DNA from: Byssochlamys sp. IMV 00236
Lineage: Eukaryota; Ascomycota; Eurotiomycetes; Eurotiales; Thermoascaceae
Direction: 5' to 3'
DNA: 64,000 bases
NCBI GenBank assembly: GCA_001931875.2
Contig: MSJH02000803.1
Span: forward strand, 434,362 to 498,361
Part shown: piece after piece, positions 1-10,856 of the stretch
Layout: each line of letters starts with the position of its first letter
How positions within the stretch are numbered: the stretch's first letter is position 1
The notes under the pieces: generated by a model
What the model was told of the DNA's origin: nothing
What the model saw: the letters and a program-made list of their open reading frames with translations, nothing else
Databases searched by the model: none
Made by a program: the position numbers and the translations under genes

Positions 1-89
1 TTGAGGGATAGATTGAACTGTCATATAGGGAGACCATGCGAAAGAAATAGACAACGCCGGGAATACGAAAAGACAGGGAAGAAGGATAA

Positions 90-1235
90 TTATTCCTCTG
101 TCCTCCTTCTCTTTCCACCTCCACCACCAGCCCCCGTATCGGCCTCCATACCCCTCCGACCCCACGGCATCTCCTTCCTCTCCTTGCCGGCAATCTTCTT
201 CCTCTTCCTCTCCAGAGCCTTGGCCCTCTCCCGAGATCCCATCGCCTCGTACTTTTTCTTGAGCATCTCCCGCTTGATATCGGACTTCTTGAGGAAATAA
301 GGCTTGCTCTTCTTTCCTTCCCGGATAAGCTCTTTCTCGCGCTTCTTGTGTTCCGCAACGATCTCCTGTTCGCGCTTCTTATCCTCGATAGCCCGTAGTC
401 GGTCAGACGTGGAGCGGATCCTGCGTTTCAATTCCTCCTTCTGTGCAGGATTCTTTGTCTTGGCAAGTTGTTGCTTGAGTTCCTTGAGTTCCGAGGCGCG
501 GTATTCGTCTAGGAAAGAGTAGGCCTTATTCGCAGCATTGGGGTTACTTCTTGCGCCGCTGTTCGAGAGGACGGTTGGATCGAAGCGCGGATCGCGAGGT
601 TGAGCAGTCGCAGGAGTTTCGACAACGATGCGCTTGCGCGATACGGCACGTTTGGACGATTGTATTGTAGGTGCGTGCTTGGAGGAGCGGGAGAGTTTTG
701 AGGTATCTTTCCCATTGGAACTGGAGGATTCTTTGAGTTTCTTTTCTCGCGCTTCGCGCAGTCGAGCGCGGATCTCTTCAACTGTGGAGCTTGTATTGGA
801 GGGTTTGGTTATCGTGTCGGATGATTTTTTGCGCTTTCCGAAGGAATCTTGTGCTTTGGCGAGGGCGCCGAAGGAGATGTTATTTAGGGTCGATTGGATG
901 TCCTCTTCTTCTTCTTCTTCCCCATCTTCTTCAACTTCGTCTTCGTCTTCGTCTTCATCACCGGAGTCATTATCTGACTGTACCGTAGAGTTAGTACCCC
1001 GCCGTAAAGCAGAAAATTGATGATCGATACGTACCTTATCGTCCTCAGCCTGGGAGGCGTTATCCTCGTCATCCTCTGATCCTGCATCTGACACATCTGT
1101 ACCGTCTGCCTCTTCTTCTTCTGATCCAGAGACTTCTTCACCCGATTCGTCAGATGCCGAAAGCTCTGAGTAGATCTCTTCATCTTCTTGCGGCCGCGCC
1201 CGAACGCGCCGGTTGAGGGCGTCTGAAAGACCCAT
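90..1235 (-). CDS. rrp36: rRNA biogenesis protein Rrp36
   Basis: Nucleolar factor of the small-subunit processome, needed for early cleavages of pre-rRNA leading to 18S rRNA (family knowledge). The N-terminal third is very acidic (Asp/Glu/Ser runs). The middle has the family block DPRFDP, followed by a KAYSFLDEYR stretch, and the C-terminal half is a Lys/Arg/Glu coiled coil ending in the typical KKYEAMG and MPWGRRG motifs. I start at the Met of MGLSDALNRR (1235); the frame stays open upstream to 1301 without good sequence. A 57-nt intron at 978-1034 has donor GTACGT, branch ACTAAC and acceptor TACAG. It is a multiple of three without stops, so an unspliced reading also stays open. It is divergent from the HAD-phosphatase-like gene, with about 550 bp between them. 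Identity is well supported. Confidence 0.85.
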   Translation of the reverse strand: MGLSDALNRRVRARPQEDEEIYSELSASDESGEEVSGSEEEEADGTDVSDAGSEDDEDNASQAEDDKVRIDHQFSALRRGTNSTVQSDNDSGDEDEDEDEVEEDGEEEEEEDIQSTLNNISFGALAKAQDSFGKRKKSSDTITKPSNTSSTVEEIRARLREAREKKLKESSSSNGKDTSKLSRSSKHAPTIQSSKRAVSRKRIVVETPATAQPRDPRFDPTVLSNSGARSNPNAANKAYSFLDEYRASELKELKQQLAKTKNPAQKEELKRRIRSTSDRLRAIEDKKREQEIVAEHKKREKELIREGKKSKPYFLKKSDIKREMLKKKYEAMGSRERAKALERKRKKIAGKERKEMPWGRRGMEADTGAGGGGGKRRRTEE

Positions 1236-1781
1236 GGGGAAGATATTGCGGGGAGTACGTCGTGAAGAGTTTTCTCCTTCCGAGTATTTCGCAAACAACA
1301 ATTAATCACCTTGATAAGTGCCTTCTGGACAAAGATTTCCCCGCAACAGGGCAGCGCAATGAAGGATCTGGCAGATCGCAGATAAACCACGGCGGTGAAG
1401 TGGGAAAATTAAGATACTGCCGTTCCTAGAGGCGGTGTGTAGAAAGACGATAGATCATTGGTTCCGCTCCGCTGTCCGCCTGGGCGGGAAACTTTGGGAG
1501 GGACTTTCGAGATAAACTAAACTATTCGCCTCCGCGGTGTCTGGAAAGAAACCATCGATTCGTTCTCTTCGATCGCTGGGCTCTGTCTCGTTCGGAGTCT
1601 ACAGCGAGGTCTGATTTATGTCCTACAGACGGAGGTCTCAGTCTTTCTTTTCCTTGCTTACGCTCCCTACTGATCTCCCCGTCCGGAGATCCACACTCTC
1701 TTGTCGAATGTTCGAGGGAGCGAATAAGGTAAATACTCTCTGTCGAGAAATATCTAGCAAGTTGGGATACTATTTGGAAAA
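1236..1781. promoter_or_regulatory. Divergent intergenic region rrp36 / HAD-like gene
   Basis: This 546-bp stretch lies between two divergent genes and should hold both promoters and 5' leaders. I see no convincing ORF. A possible donor (GTAAAT at 1730) suggests that a leader intron upstream of the right-hand gene cannot be excluded. Confidence 0.5.
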
Positions 1782-3941
1782 ATGTATGCTCATTTGCGAT
1801 CCAAGCAGCAGTTATCAGCAAGCCATTACTCCACGCGGCGCGTGGAACATGCGCAACCGGAGAAGCGACAAAAGCGCAGTCCTGGAAAGTCACAGGCGAT
1901 GAATAGACAGCAAGCGCGCGGCCACATTGATGCGCAGAATCCGAATGGACCTAATATTGAATCCGCTCAGGAGGATGAAGTGAACAATTACAGAGGCTGC
2001 TGGAGGCCGTTTCGGGACCGCTGGAAACCTGTGCCTGCGACGGGGGCGCAAAATTATCAGGCGCAAAATCATGCCAGTGAAGGTGCCGCTGCATATCAGT
2101 ATCCTGCGAGTGATGGCCAACAGCAAATACAGCGCGAGTCTGGCATTCCTATGAATGATAGTGGTCAGACGCATTCAAGTTTTCCGCCCTACCAGCCTTC
2201 GTCTGGTCACTCGAATGTGGTTCCAGACCAGCAGTTACATTGGCAGCATGCGGGGGTATCCGGGCTGAGTCCCGGAGGTGTCCATCAGAACTCCCCTCTT
2301 TACGATGTGAATAACACTGGCATTCATAATTCTTATTGGTCACCCCTCTCAAGCCAGATTAACGCGCCAAACCCCTACGCCCCGCCGTTTCAGCAACAGT
2401 TGCACAGTCAACAGCAGCAACAGCAGCAACAACAACCACAACAACCGCCATCAGTACCTTACGGGGCGGGGTACAATCTATTTGGCATCCCTCCTCTAGG
2501 AAATGTCCCTGTCCCTACTGGTTCTGATCTAGTAGCTCTTGCATCTGCAGCTGCTTTCATGGATGTCTTCGGTCAGCAAAATAAAATCAATCCCCAAAGC
2601 CTGGAGGTCCTACCCTCTGGAGCATACACTCACCCAGATGCGCCAGCTGGGGGTGATACGTCCAGATTTCCAAATGCTAGGAACAGCGCTCGTCATGCAA
2701 CACCACAGCAGCCCAGAGGACCACGTCCCCTTGTGGCCCCGGTGCCCACGAAAGAGTACATGCAGCAAGCTTCCAGGCCTCCTAGACGTCTAGCCTCCGG
2801 GCAACCTCTCTTGATTATCCTTGATCTTAATGGGACTTTGATTTATCGACGTCATCGCCGTCTACCGCCCTCGTTCGCTAAACGACATGGCCTGGATGCC
2901 TTTCTGACATCAATATTCGCAAAACACAAAGTGATGATCTGGTCTAGCTCCCAGCCTGTCACGGTGAAAGCTGTCTGCGCCCAGCTATTCCCCAGCGAGA
3001 TGAGAGCCGCGCTGGTCGCGGAATGGGGTCGTGACAAGTTCGGACTCACACAATCTCAGTACAAAGAAAAGATCCAGGTTTACAAAGTACTCGACAAAGT
3101 GTGGGGGGACAAGAGCATCCAAGCGCAATACCCAACTGGTGTTCCAATCATCCGCAAAGGAAACGGCAATAAACCAGATACGCCTATCAAGAAGACACGC
3201 TGGGACCAGTCAAATACGGTCCTCATCGATGATAGCATATTGAAAGCGGCTGGTCAACCATACAATATCCTCGAGGTACCCGAATTCACGAATGATCCAG
3301 CTGTGGACGAGACTCATATCCTCGATGTCGTTCTCAAGAAGCTAGAGATCCTAGCGCAGTATGAAGACGTCAGCCAGGTGTTCAAGCACTGGAAGAGCAG
3401 AAGGAAGCAGAAAGAATTTGGAAATCTGGGACCCGGAGATGACATCATTTGCAATGAGCCGACTGAAATACACGATATTGAAGACAACGTCTCAGACCTC
3501 TCAGAGGGACCCGACGCGGATACTGCTCCCGCAGCTCTAGCAGATGGGGCTTCCATGACTAAGGGCGAGCGGAAAAAGGCTCGCAAGGAGGAAAGAAAAG
3601 CTGCTGCAGCAGCTCGAAAGAGGGAAAGGAAAGCCGCAGCAAAAGCAGCAAAGAAAGCCGCGCAGCAGCCCATCAGGCAACAAGCCAAACAGAACCCTAC
3701 CAAGGAGAAGATGAAGAAGAACACTACAGCAACAACTGCATCTGAGAAGCAACCCGACAAGGACGCAAAGCAAACCACCATCACCAACAACAATAATAAT
3801 AACAATAACAACCCAATCCTCGCCGTCGACGCTGTATGTGATGGCTCCGCATCTCCTGCACCTTCAAGCAGCTCTGAAAACTTCCTCCTCGATAGACTCG
3901 AGGAGTCCTTAACTGTCTCCCCGGGAAAAGCTCCGCGGTAA
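1782..3941 (+). CDS. FCP1/NIF-type HAD phosphatase-like protein with degenerate motif I
   Basis: The protein is 719 aa if it starts at 1782. A second Met at 1899 is possible, but the upstream stretch carries a basic, NLS-like EKRQKR. Residues 40-340 are low complexity with a CAG/CAA-encoded Gln run near 2404-2435. An FCP1 homology (NLI-interacting factor) domain follows at about 343-510. Motif I reads DLNGT (D348, N350), motif II is WSSSQ (387-391), and the late acidic motif is IDDS (482-485). The C-terminal third is Lys/Ala-rich coiled coil with an Asn run (3787-3810). FCP1/SCP enzymes dephosphorylate the RNA polymerase II CTD using DxDx(T/V). Here the nucleophilic Asp is kept but the second Asp is Asn, so activity may be reduced or lost. 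The exact target is unknown. It is probably nuclear. Confidence 0.75.
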   Translation: MYAHLRSKQQLSASHYSTRRVEHAQPEKRQKRSPGKSQAMNRQQARGHIDAQNPNGPNIESAQEDEVNNYRGCWRPFRDRWKPVPATGAQNYQAQNHASEGAAAYQYPASDGQQQIQRESGIPMNDSGQTHSSFPPYQPSSGHSNVVPDQQLHWQHAGVSGLSPGGVHQNSPLYDVNNTGIHNSYWSPLSSQINAPNPYAPPFQQQLHSQQQQQQQQQPQQPPSVPYGAGYNLFGIPPLGNVPVPTGSDLVALASAAAFMDVFGQQNKINPQSLEVLPSGAYTHPDAPAGGDTSRFPNARNSARHATPQQPRGPRPLVAPVPTKEYMQQASRPPRRLASGQPLLIILDLNGTLIYRRHRRLPPSFAKRHGLDAFLTSIFAKHKVMIWSSSQPVTVKAVCAQLFPSEMRAALVAEWGRDKFGLTQSQYKEKIQVYKVLDKVWGDKSIQAQYPTGVPIIRKGNGNKPDTPIKKTRWDQSNTVLIDDSILKAAGQPYNILEVPEFTNDPAVDETHILDVVLKKLEILAQYEDVSQVFKHWKSRRKQKEFGNLGPGDDIICNEPTEIHDIEDNVSDLSEGPDADTAPAALADGASMTKGERKKARKEERKAAAAARKRERKAAAKAAKKAAQQPIRQQAKQNPTKEKMKKNTTATTASEKQPDKDAKQTTITNNNNNNNNNPILAVDAVCDGSASPAPSSSSENFLLDRLEESLTVSPGKAPR

Positions 3942-4920
3942 CTTCGAACCGCAGGTACTTTTCATCCGACACTATTCCCAGTCACTACTAGGAAACCACT
4001 AGATCATTCATACAAGACATCTTATTATTAGTAGTTGTCACGTTGCATGTCATGTCTCGCTGTTTCCCTGATACCACTTAGCAGCAAATCTGTCTTGTTT
4101 GTTCGTTCTGAAGGATTCCTTTCCCCCATTTGTACGTACATCAAACAAAAGACAGGATCATTTCATCTGACCATACATGAAGCCCTTTCTTTCCCCCTTT
4201 TTCTCGAAGTCTTTTAAACACCTGAGGAATTGATCTGTGGATATTTCGGGAGTATGCACACTGAGATATGTAATAAGAGTATTTGACAATTGATCGACGT
4301 ATGAGACGTCAAATACGTTATTATCACTGATATACTGGGAACGTACTAGATTATATGCTTGGGCTATAAAAGAAAAACTGTTCTGGGAAGCTGGAACGGG
4401 AGGGCGTAGAAGAAGACTATGATGAAGGTATAAAACGACTATGACTTTAGGAAGCGCACTTACACTTCTCTCACATCTTCGGTGAGAGTAGCAAAGTAAT
4501 AGAGGTCTAGAATGAAGTCGACGAAACTACGGTGGACTAAATGTGGAAGTAATCAAAGATCTTTTGTGTCTACAGCTATTGTAGGCTATCATTCCATCAT
4601 CTTCTCAAGACATCGTAAGCATGACATGACCATCAGCGCGTTTGCTATTGATTGACCAAAGAAAAAACGTAATGGGCAGGGTGGACATTAATGGCGGGAA
4701 GGGGGGAAGCCGTGCGTGGGGAGCATAGGCTGGGAAGCGGCTCATGGTGGACAGAGAGGAGCCCGCATGCGAAATAACCGTAACCCGGCTCCCAGTACAC
4801 CATCAAACAGTCGAGGGTACTGGGGACATAAGAGAATTCAAGCAGACGATACAGAACCAGAAGCCAGGGGCAAAGGTATATCATGAATGCCACAGGAAAC
4901 TGCTACCTGATTTGAATCAT
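3942..4920. other. Convergent 3' intergenic region
   Basis: About 980 bp between the 3' ends of the HAD-like gene and eEF1B-gamma. It is AT-rich and holds only short ORFs with no recognisable sequence. It probably contains both polyadenylation regions. The long plus-strand ORF from 4744 is an antisense shadow of the eEF1B-gamma exon. Confidence 0.6.
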
Positions 4921-6490
4921 CTATTTGAAGACGTGGCCGTCAGCCCACTGGTACTCCTTGCCGTCCACAACGACAGGGACATCCCAGGCCCACATGTCGG
5001 CGATGTACTTCCTGTCCTCCTCGTTGGTGTGGTCGAGCTTGGTGAACTCGTAGCTCTCCCAGTCGGGGGCAACGTCGAAAGCGGGCTTGAACTCCTGGCC
5101 GCGGACCAGGAAGACACCACGGATGATGTTGTCGTAGTTGGTACCGTAAACGGACTGAGCACCGAAGAGGTACTTGCGGGAAGCCTCCAGACGAGCGTGG
5201 AAACCACCGATCAAGTTGTTGGACATGAAGGTGAGCTTAAGCTCGTTGTTGTACTTGTAGTCAACGCGCCACAGAGAGTACTCGTCGGGCTTGTAGTGCT
5301 CCCAGAACCAGGGAAGGGCAACAGGGCGGGTGTCCTCGTTGGAGTACGTGCGCTTCCAGTCATCGAGGATGAGGGTGGGCTTGCCGAGAGCCTCAAGGGG
5401 GTGCTTGGGCTTGGGGGCGGGCTTGTCCTCCTCCTCAGCAGGAGCGGCAGCAGCGGCAGCGGGGGCAGCCTCCTTCTTGGGCTTCTCCTCCTTCTTGGGG
5501 GGAGTGTAGGTGACGGTCTTCTCAGCGAAGACGGGGTTCTCAACAACAGCCTTGAAGAAAGGCTGGTTGATAACGGTCTCGTACCATCTGGTGACGGCAA
5601 CGTTCTGGGAGCGCCACTCCTTGTCCAGGACGAGAGCGAAAGCGCGGGTCAGGAGACCGGCAGTGTAGATATCAGCGAGGGTGATACGCTCGCCAACGAG
5701 GTAGGTGTTCTGGGTGAGGTGAGCCTCGAGAACGGAGATGTTCTTCAGGGCAACCTTGGAGGCCTCCTCAACATTCTTCTTGTTGTAGGGGTCCTTGCCG
5801 ATCAGGGGGCGGTACCAAGCACCGAAGCGGGGCAGGAGCTCAGAGTTGGCATAGGACAACCAGCGGAGGATGGAAGCATAGTCCTGCTTGGTCTTGCCCA
5901 GGAGGGTGGTCTTCTCGTTCTGGGAGGTAACTAAAGCATTGTTAGTGGAATGCTCAAAATTGTGCAATTTGTGTGTAGCAGCAAAAAAAAAGTCCATGGT
6001 GCCCGAAAGCGGGGTAATTGCGATATCAGAGTTGGTGGATTATCAACAGTATTGTTCTGTCAGGGATAACTGAAAAATAAAAACATTCATCATAGTAATG
6101 TGCGCAATATAGACGTAGAACTGCAGTTGGGTATACATACCGTAGATGGCGATGGCGATGGCCTCAGTGAGGACGAAGCCATTGGCACCAACGAAGGTGG
6201 GGATCTTGCCCAGAGGGTTGAGCTTGGTGTACTCAGCGCTCTGGTTGAAAGAGGCGTTCACATTGCCCTCAGTAGGGACCACCTCGATGTCCAGGCCATT
6301 GCTCTTGGCCGCGACCAGGATCGGGATGGAGCGAGGGTTGTCCTGAAGACGAAGGTGTCAGTTATCACAACTCGCCTTTCGTGCTGGTTGAGGGGCACCA
6401 ATGAGGGGCAAAATAGATGGACGTGGACTGTTGAGAGATGCAGGAAGCAGGTAGACTTACGGGAAGACCGTAGAGCTTGCCGAACGACAT
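4921..6490 (-). CDS. Translation elongation factor eEF1B gamma subunit
   Basis: Structural subunit of the eEF1B guanine-nucleotide exchange complex that recycles eEF1A-GDP during translation (family knowledge). Three exons: 6461-6490 (ten codons, MSFGKLYGLP), 6141-6342 and 4921-5930. The introns (6343-6460 and 5931-6140) have GTAAGT and GTATGT donors, and the joined frame gives 413 aa, the normal family length. The N-terminal part is a GST-like fold (thioredoxin-like half, then the helical half around LTLAD-type GERITLADIYTAG). An Ala/Lys/Pro/Glu linker follows at about residues 215-255, then the conserved EF1G domain from KHPLEALGKPTLILDDWKR to WADGHVFK at the C-terminus. Codon use is strongly biased to C-ending codons, as expected for a highly expressed gene. 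It shares a 284-bp divergent promoter with the S9 gene. Confidence 0.96.
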
Positions 6491-6774
6491 CTTGAGAGGA
6501 CTTGTGGCAGATCTCGAGTGGGATGATGGCGGGGGAGGAGAAAGACTGGGAGAGCAAAGTTGTTGCGTCGACGAAATTTTGTGCGAATCAAACTTAGTCG
6601 GCGCCGGAGAATCGTTTGGTCGCGGCGGGTCACGTGATATACTCGGGCAGTCGAAAAACCTCCCGAACTTCGCGGTCTCGATTGGACAAGATCAAGGACT
6701 CCGTGCAGCTTTATCGTCCAGCGCTGTTCCCCCCGTTCCAATCTCGAGGCTTCTGTCCGGCTGGGATCGCAGCA
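6491..6774. promoter_or_regulatory. Shared divergent promoter with TCACGTGA palindrome
   Basis: A 284-bp region between the start codons of eEF1B-gamma (-) and mitochondrial S9 (+), so a cytosolic translation factor and a mitochondrial ribosomal protein share one promoter region. The 8-bp palindrome TCACGTGA at 6630-6637 is the E-box type bound by Cbf1/bHLH factors. Its function here is inferred. Confidence 0.55.
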
Positions 6775-7838
6775 ATGGCCTGGCAGGGGTCAAACTGCAT
6801 CATGCAGGCGGCGCAGTGCGTCCGTCGTGCTGTTTCATTGCAGACTGTTCTTCAGCACTCCGTCCGATCCTCCGCATCTTCTCTCTCTCCGATATCCACA
6901 CAGCTCCTTCAACGACAACGAAGAAGCGCGTTCTCCACGTTTACACGGAACAATGCTGCTCTGGAGGTGCAGGCGGCACCAGAGATTGATTTCTCCAAGT
7001 TCCAGCATCTGCCAGCACGCATTGTGCCTGCGTCTCCGGCCTACTTCTCTGGAAGTCCCAAGTTCATCGACCACTTGTTGAACCTCGAACGCATACTGGC
7101 CAAATATGCCTCTTTGCCTACTGTTGCGCCCAGTGAAGCCCCGCGGATGGCCTGGTTCAAGCTCGCTCAATTCCGCGATTTCGTCGGTGAGCCCGTACCG
7201 ACCAAGAAGTACAAGAACCTCATCAAGATCCTGCAGCGGCTGAATAGGATTGATCCCGCTTTGGCACCGGAGGAAGTCCGTTCTACATTGAACACGTTTC
7301 TTCGTCCGGGTAACCCATACGCCAACAAGCCGGTTCCCGCGACTGTCGACGAGATGGGCAGGGCTAGAGGAAAGGGAAAGCGTAAGGAGTCGTCCGCCGT
7401 CGTCTACCTCGTTGAGGGAGAGGGAGAGGTCATGGTCAACGGAAAGAACCTGGTGGATGTATTCCCGCGCCTTCACGACCGTGAGAGTGCACTGTGGCCC
7501 CTTAGGTGCACGCAGCGGCTGGACAAGTACAACGTCTGGGCTACTGTCAAGGGAGGTGGCGTTACCGGTCAGGCGGAAGCCATTACACTGGCAGTTGCAA
7601 GAGCATTGCTGGTCCATGAGCCAGCACTGAAGCCTATTCTGCGAAGAGGTATGTTGTACTTCATGTTCTGCTGGAATGACTTACAGGCCGCGTCCATCCA
7701 CTGCCATATATGTATCCGGACTGCTAACTTTGATGCTTTCAAACAGTTGGTGTTATCACCGTCGATGCCCGTCGCGTGGAAAGAAAGAAGCCTGGCCACC
7801 GGAAAGCCAGAAAGATGCCCACCTGGGTCAAGAGATGA
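6775..7838 (+). CDS. mrps9: Mitochondrial small-subunit ribosomal protein uS9m
   Basis: Component of the mitochondrial ribosome small subunit. Two exons, 6775-7648 and 7747-7838, are joined across a 98-nt intron with GTATGT donor and AACAG acceptor, giving 321 aa. The first 60 residues are rich in Arg, Ser and Gln without acids, a typical mitochondrial presequence. The bacterial S9-like core begins near [15 protein letters not shown] and continues through the [11 protein letters not shown] motif. The second exon supplies the end of the family: [16 protein letters not shown] and terminal WVKR. That tail contacts the P-site in ribosomes. Without the splice the frame runs on to 8007 with unrelated sequence, so the intron is needed. 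The start at 6775 was chosen because it begins the presequence; upstream in-frame sequence belongs to the promoter. Confidence 0.94.
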
Positions 7839-8915
7839 AAGATCTTACTGCGTCATGTTTTCTTCCCTCTCTCTGTATTATTTCAACTCTGCAGGCATTT
7901 TCGCGGAAATTTTATCCATGTATCTATCTCGTCGCATCTTAATGTCAAGGCGCCAAATCGACTTCACTGGCATATTAGACAATGAATCAAACAAACAAAC
8001 AATATAACCATTAACATCCACTTTGCTAATACAAGCTTCGGGGTCTTTCAACATGTTTCGATTAAGAGAATTCCCTAATTCCCTATAATTTAGACCTCCT
8101 ACACCGCCTCTACTAACTATCCGGATGTTCGAGCAGCACCCACGTGACATGGAACAGAAGCATAGGTACCCATAGAAGAGCTGGGAAGACCGTTGCTTAT
8201 CGAAGAATCACAAATAGCAGAAAATTAGGACGAAAGAAGAAGCAAAAAAAAAGGGAAAGGGAGAGCGAGGGAGCCCACCATGCTACGCGGGAACTGGATT
8301 AAATTGGGAAACCCGTAAGGCGTAATTAAGGCGCAGCAGCACAGCCAGTCCGAGTTACGTAGAGTTAAGGTTGCCGCAGTCTAAGAGACAGGCCGTTGGA
8401 AAGGGATCGGGACAGCCGTTCGAGGGTTAAGTTAGATGATTATTAGTTAGTTAGTCTAGTCTAGGTTCTGGTCTGTAACGACGATCCGGAGCGTTAAGTA
8501 GGGCTGCCTTGGCGGATGTAATCGTTCGAGGTTTTGCGCGGAGTTCTTTTCCTTTCCTTTTTTTCTTCTCCGGGAGTATGACTAGAAGGGGAATGGGCAT
8601 GCCTGAAGGAAGCTGTATCGAAGAATGTTTAATTGCACGATCGTAGTGAACTGACATTGCGCAAAGATGATGACGGATAATAATAATAATAATATTGAGT
8701 AGTTAGTAGTGAGTTAGATAGTATTAATTCCTCCGTATTCGGGCTCACTGCCTCATTTGGAGTCATAAGTCGGTCCTAGATTGGCTCGTAATTAATCATT
8801 ATTCTTCAAATACTTTTTTCTTAGGATGAGATTGGTCCCTTGTCGGCCGAGCTGCGTAGTGAGTTTCAGCACCAAATTACAAATCCAGAGGCAGTGACGC
8901 CGTGGGTCTGTCTCC

Positions 8916-8935
8916 CTTCTAGAAGGCTTCTAGAA
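8916..8935. promoter_or_regulatory. Heat-shock-element-like site
   Basis: Two TTCnnGAA units lie back to back (TTCTAGAA, gap, TTCTAGAA), the building block of Hsf1 sites. The spacing between the units is 3 nt rather than the canonical 2, so this is a gapped element. A related site follows about 360 bp downstream. Confidence 0.35.
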
Positions 8936-9272
8936 ACACGGGGTGGAATGAAGTGGATAATAATGGGGATCGTCGGCGCCGTACTTCTAAGATCCCGTTG
9001 TATCTAAGTCTCCGTAGGGCTTCTCCGAGATATCCATGTCTTTTCCCTTCTGGAGCCGAAGAGTGGAACCGGACTAGAATGAACAGTCACAGGGGGGAGG
9101 TAGGGGAGAGATTGCGTATCATATAAGTTTATCTCAACCGTAATGAACTGTTCCTCGCACAGACTTTCTCGTAACGGCGCCAGGGGGGGTTCGTCTTAGC
9201 GTCACCTTCCGCGACATTGAGAACGGCACAAGTTCGTAGTTGAAACCACGGACTTCTCTCGCTTATTTTGTT

Positions 9273-9300
9273 TTCTGGAAGCCTTCTAGACCTTCTAGAC
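9273..9300. promoter_or_regulatory. Second heat-shock-element-like site
   Basis: This carries TTCTGGAA followed by two TTCTAGA repeats. It resembles the site at 8916 in reverse arrangement. One isolated match would be chance-like; two similar sites within 400 bp of a non-coding region are more suggestive. Confidence 0.3.
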
Positions 9301-10800
9301 TGAGAGATGGCTCCGATCTCTCTGCATGGAGATGCTGTGATCCTTGTCCTTTTCCCCGTCCGTAATTTCCAATAATTAGCTATCGAACTAATTGTCTGGG
9401 CTGATAGTAGTAGGCAATTGTGTGGCTTGTGAAGTGGAGCCTGTATCTTACCATAGCAAGATTTCGTCTCATCCTGCTCTGAATATCAAAAGAGTGTTGA
9501 CTAGATGTATAAGCTTGTTAATGCCGGATTTATGAAACCGTATCTATCGGCCGAGTGTAAACAACAATCGTTTTATCCCTTGTCAGATCAGATTTCCTTC
9601 GCCGCCAAGTGTCAATAAAGGCCGCAGGAACATTGCGCACGGCGATATTGGAGTGCTCAAGACGTGCGTTGGGTTCGAAGTGTACACTAAAAAGCAAATG
9701 AATGTTTGGGGATCTACCCGGTGCATATCTTTAGTGCGCAAGAGCTACGGTCTAGTACACCGGCCCCCAACACTTTGATAATTTTCCGAGCGACTTGCTA
9801 CTAGATTGGAGGCGTATCGATAGCAATTCCTTAGCAAAATAAGTTCCTGATTTGTCTTCGTTAGCTCCTGCGGAGGACGGGCTAGATGAAGCTTGCTGTC
9901 TCCGGTGAAGAGGTGACGTTGTTGCTGCTTCGAGTTATCGACTTATCCAAATCATGTCGCGAGCAATGGCCCTTCAACGGATAAATCGGAAACTAGTCTT
10001 GCGAGAGTCGAGACTCCATGCGCGGAACTTGTTTTCCTCGCGACTTTTCCCGGCATAACAGTTAATTCTTCTTCGTGGACTCACACCGGCATGTTTTGTA
10101 TACCATCTGGACTACGTCAGGAAATACGAGAAGCGTCAATGGCAGATGTGGCTATCGTCATATAGGAGCCGTGCCTGATGCAATGGATCAGCGGTAAGGA
10201 CAAATCATGAGACGCGAACGATTGTCTTTTGGATCTAGGGCTGATTCAAGAAACACTTACCAGGGGTCCTTGGAAACGATTTAGCGTTCGGGCCGGCATA
10301 CCAACTCAGACGGAGTATATTAGAGTTGGATGGACCCACAACTAGACTTTATAGTATATTCAGGAGGAGTCGATGTCAGTATGCCAGTAAGCAAAGATAG
10401 CTCTGACGCAGTTGTTCGATTCTGGAAGGGCTGAGCAGGTAGCGCGACGGCACTCGGGCCTCAATTGAGAACAACCGCTGATCCTTATGAATCGTTTGTA
10501 GCTGTATCTAGTAGCAAGTTGCAAGCAAGAGACCCGCTCCTCATCCTACCAACAATTCTGTAACTTGTTAGTAGTTAGAAGTCCTGGGACGTATTCTATC
10601 GGAGAAAATATTGGCATCTCAGGTCCCTGAAGAGCACATTTCCTGGTGGGTTTCGGATGCACCTGCGGATCAGCAACAACGACAATGATAGTCAAAAAAA
10701 ATCATAGTTTTTAGAGCCAACGGGCGCGGTCCCGCCTGAGCCGGACTTTGGCTCCGGGAAAAGAACCTTCCAGGCTTAAGCAGTGCCCCAGTACTCCGTA

Positions 10801-10856
10801 ATAGTAGTAGTAGTAGTTGTTGGTTGTAGTTGTAGTAGTAGTTAGTAGTAGCAGTA
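10801..10856. repeat. TAG trinucleotide microsatellite
   Basis: An imperfect (TAG)n/(TTG)n tract in the left gene desert, directly after an ACTCCGTA octamer. It is not in any coding frame I support. Confidence 0.8.

Noticed and set aside
4744..5934. A 396-codon plus-strand ORF rich in Val, Gly and Leu
   Set aside because: It is the antisense of the highly biased eEF1B-gamma exon. Such long open antisense frames are produced by C/G-ending codons.
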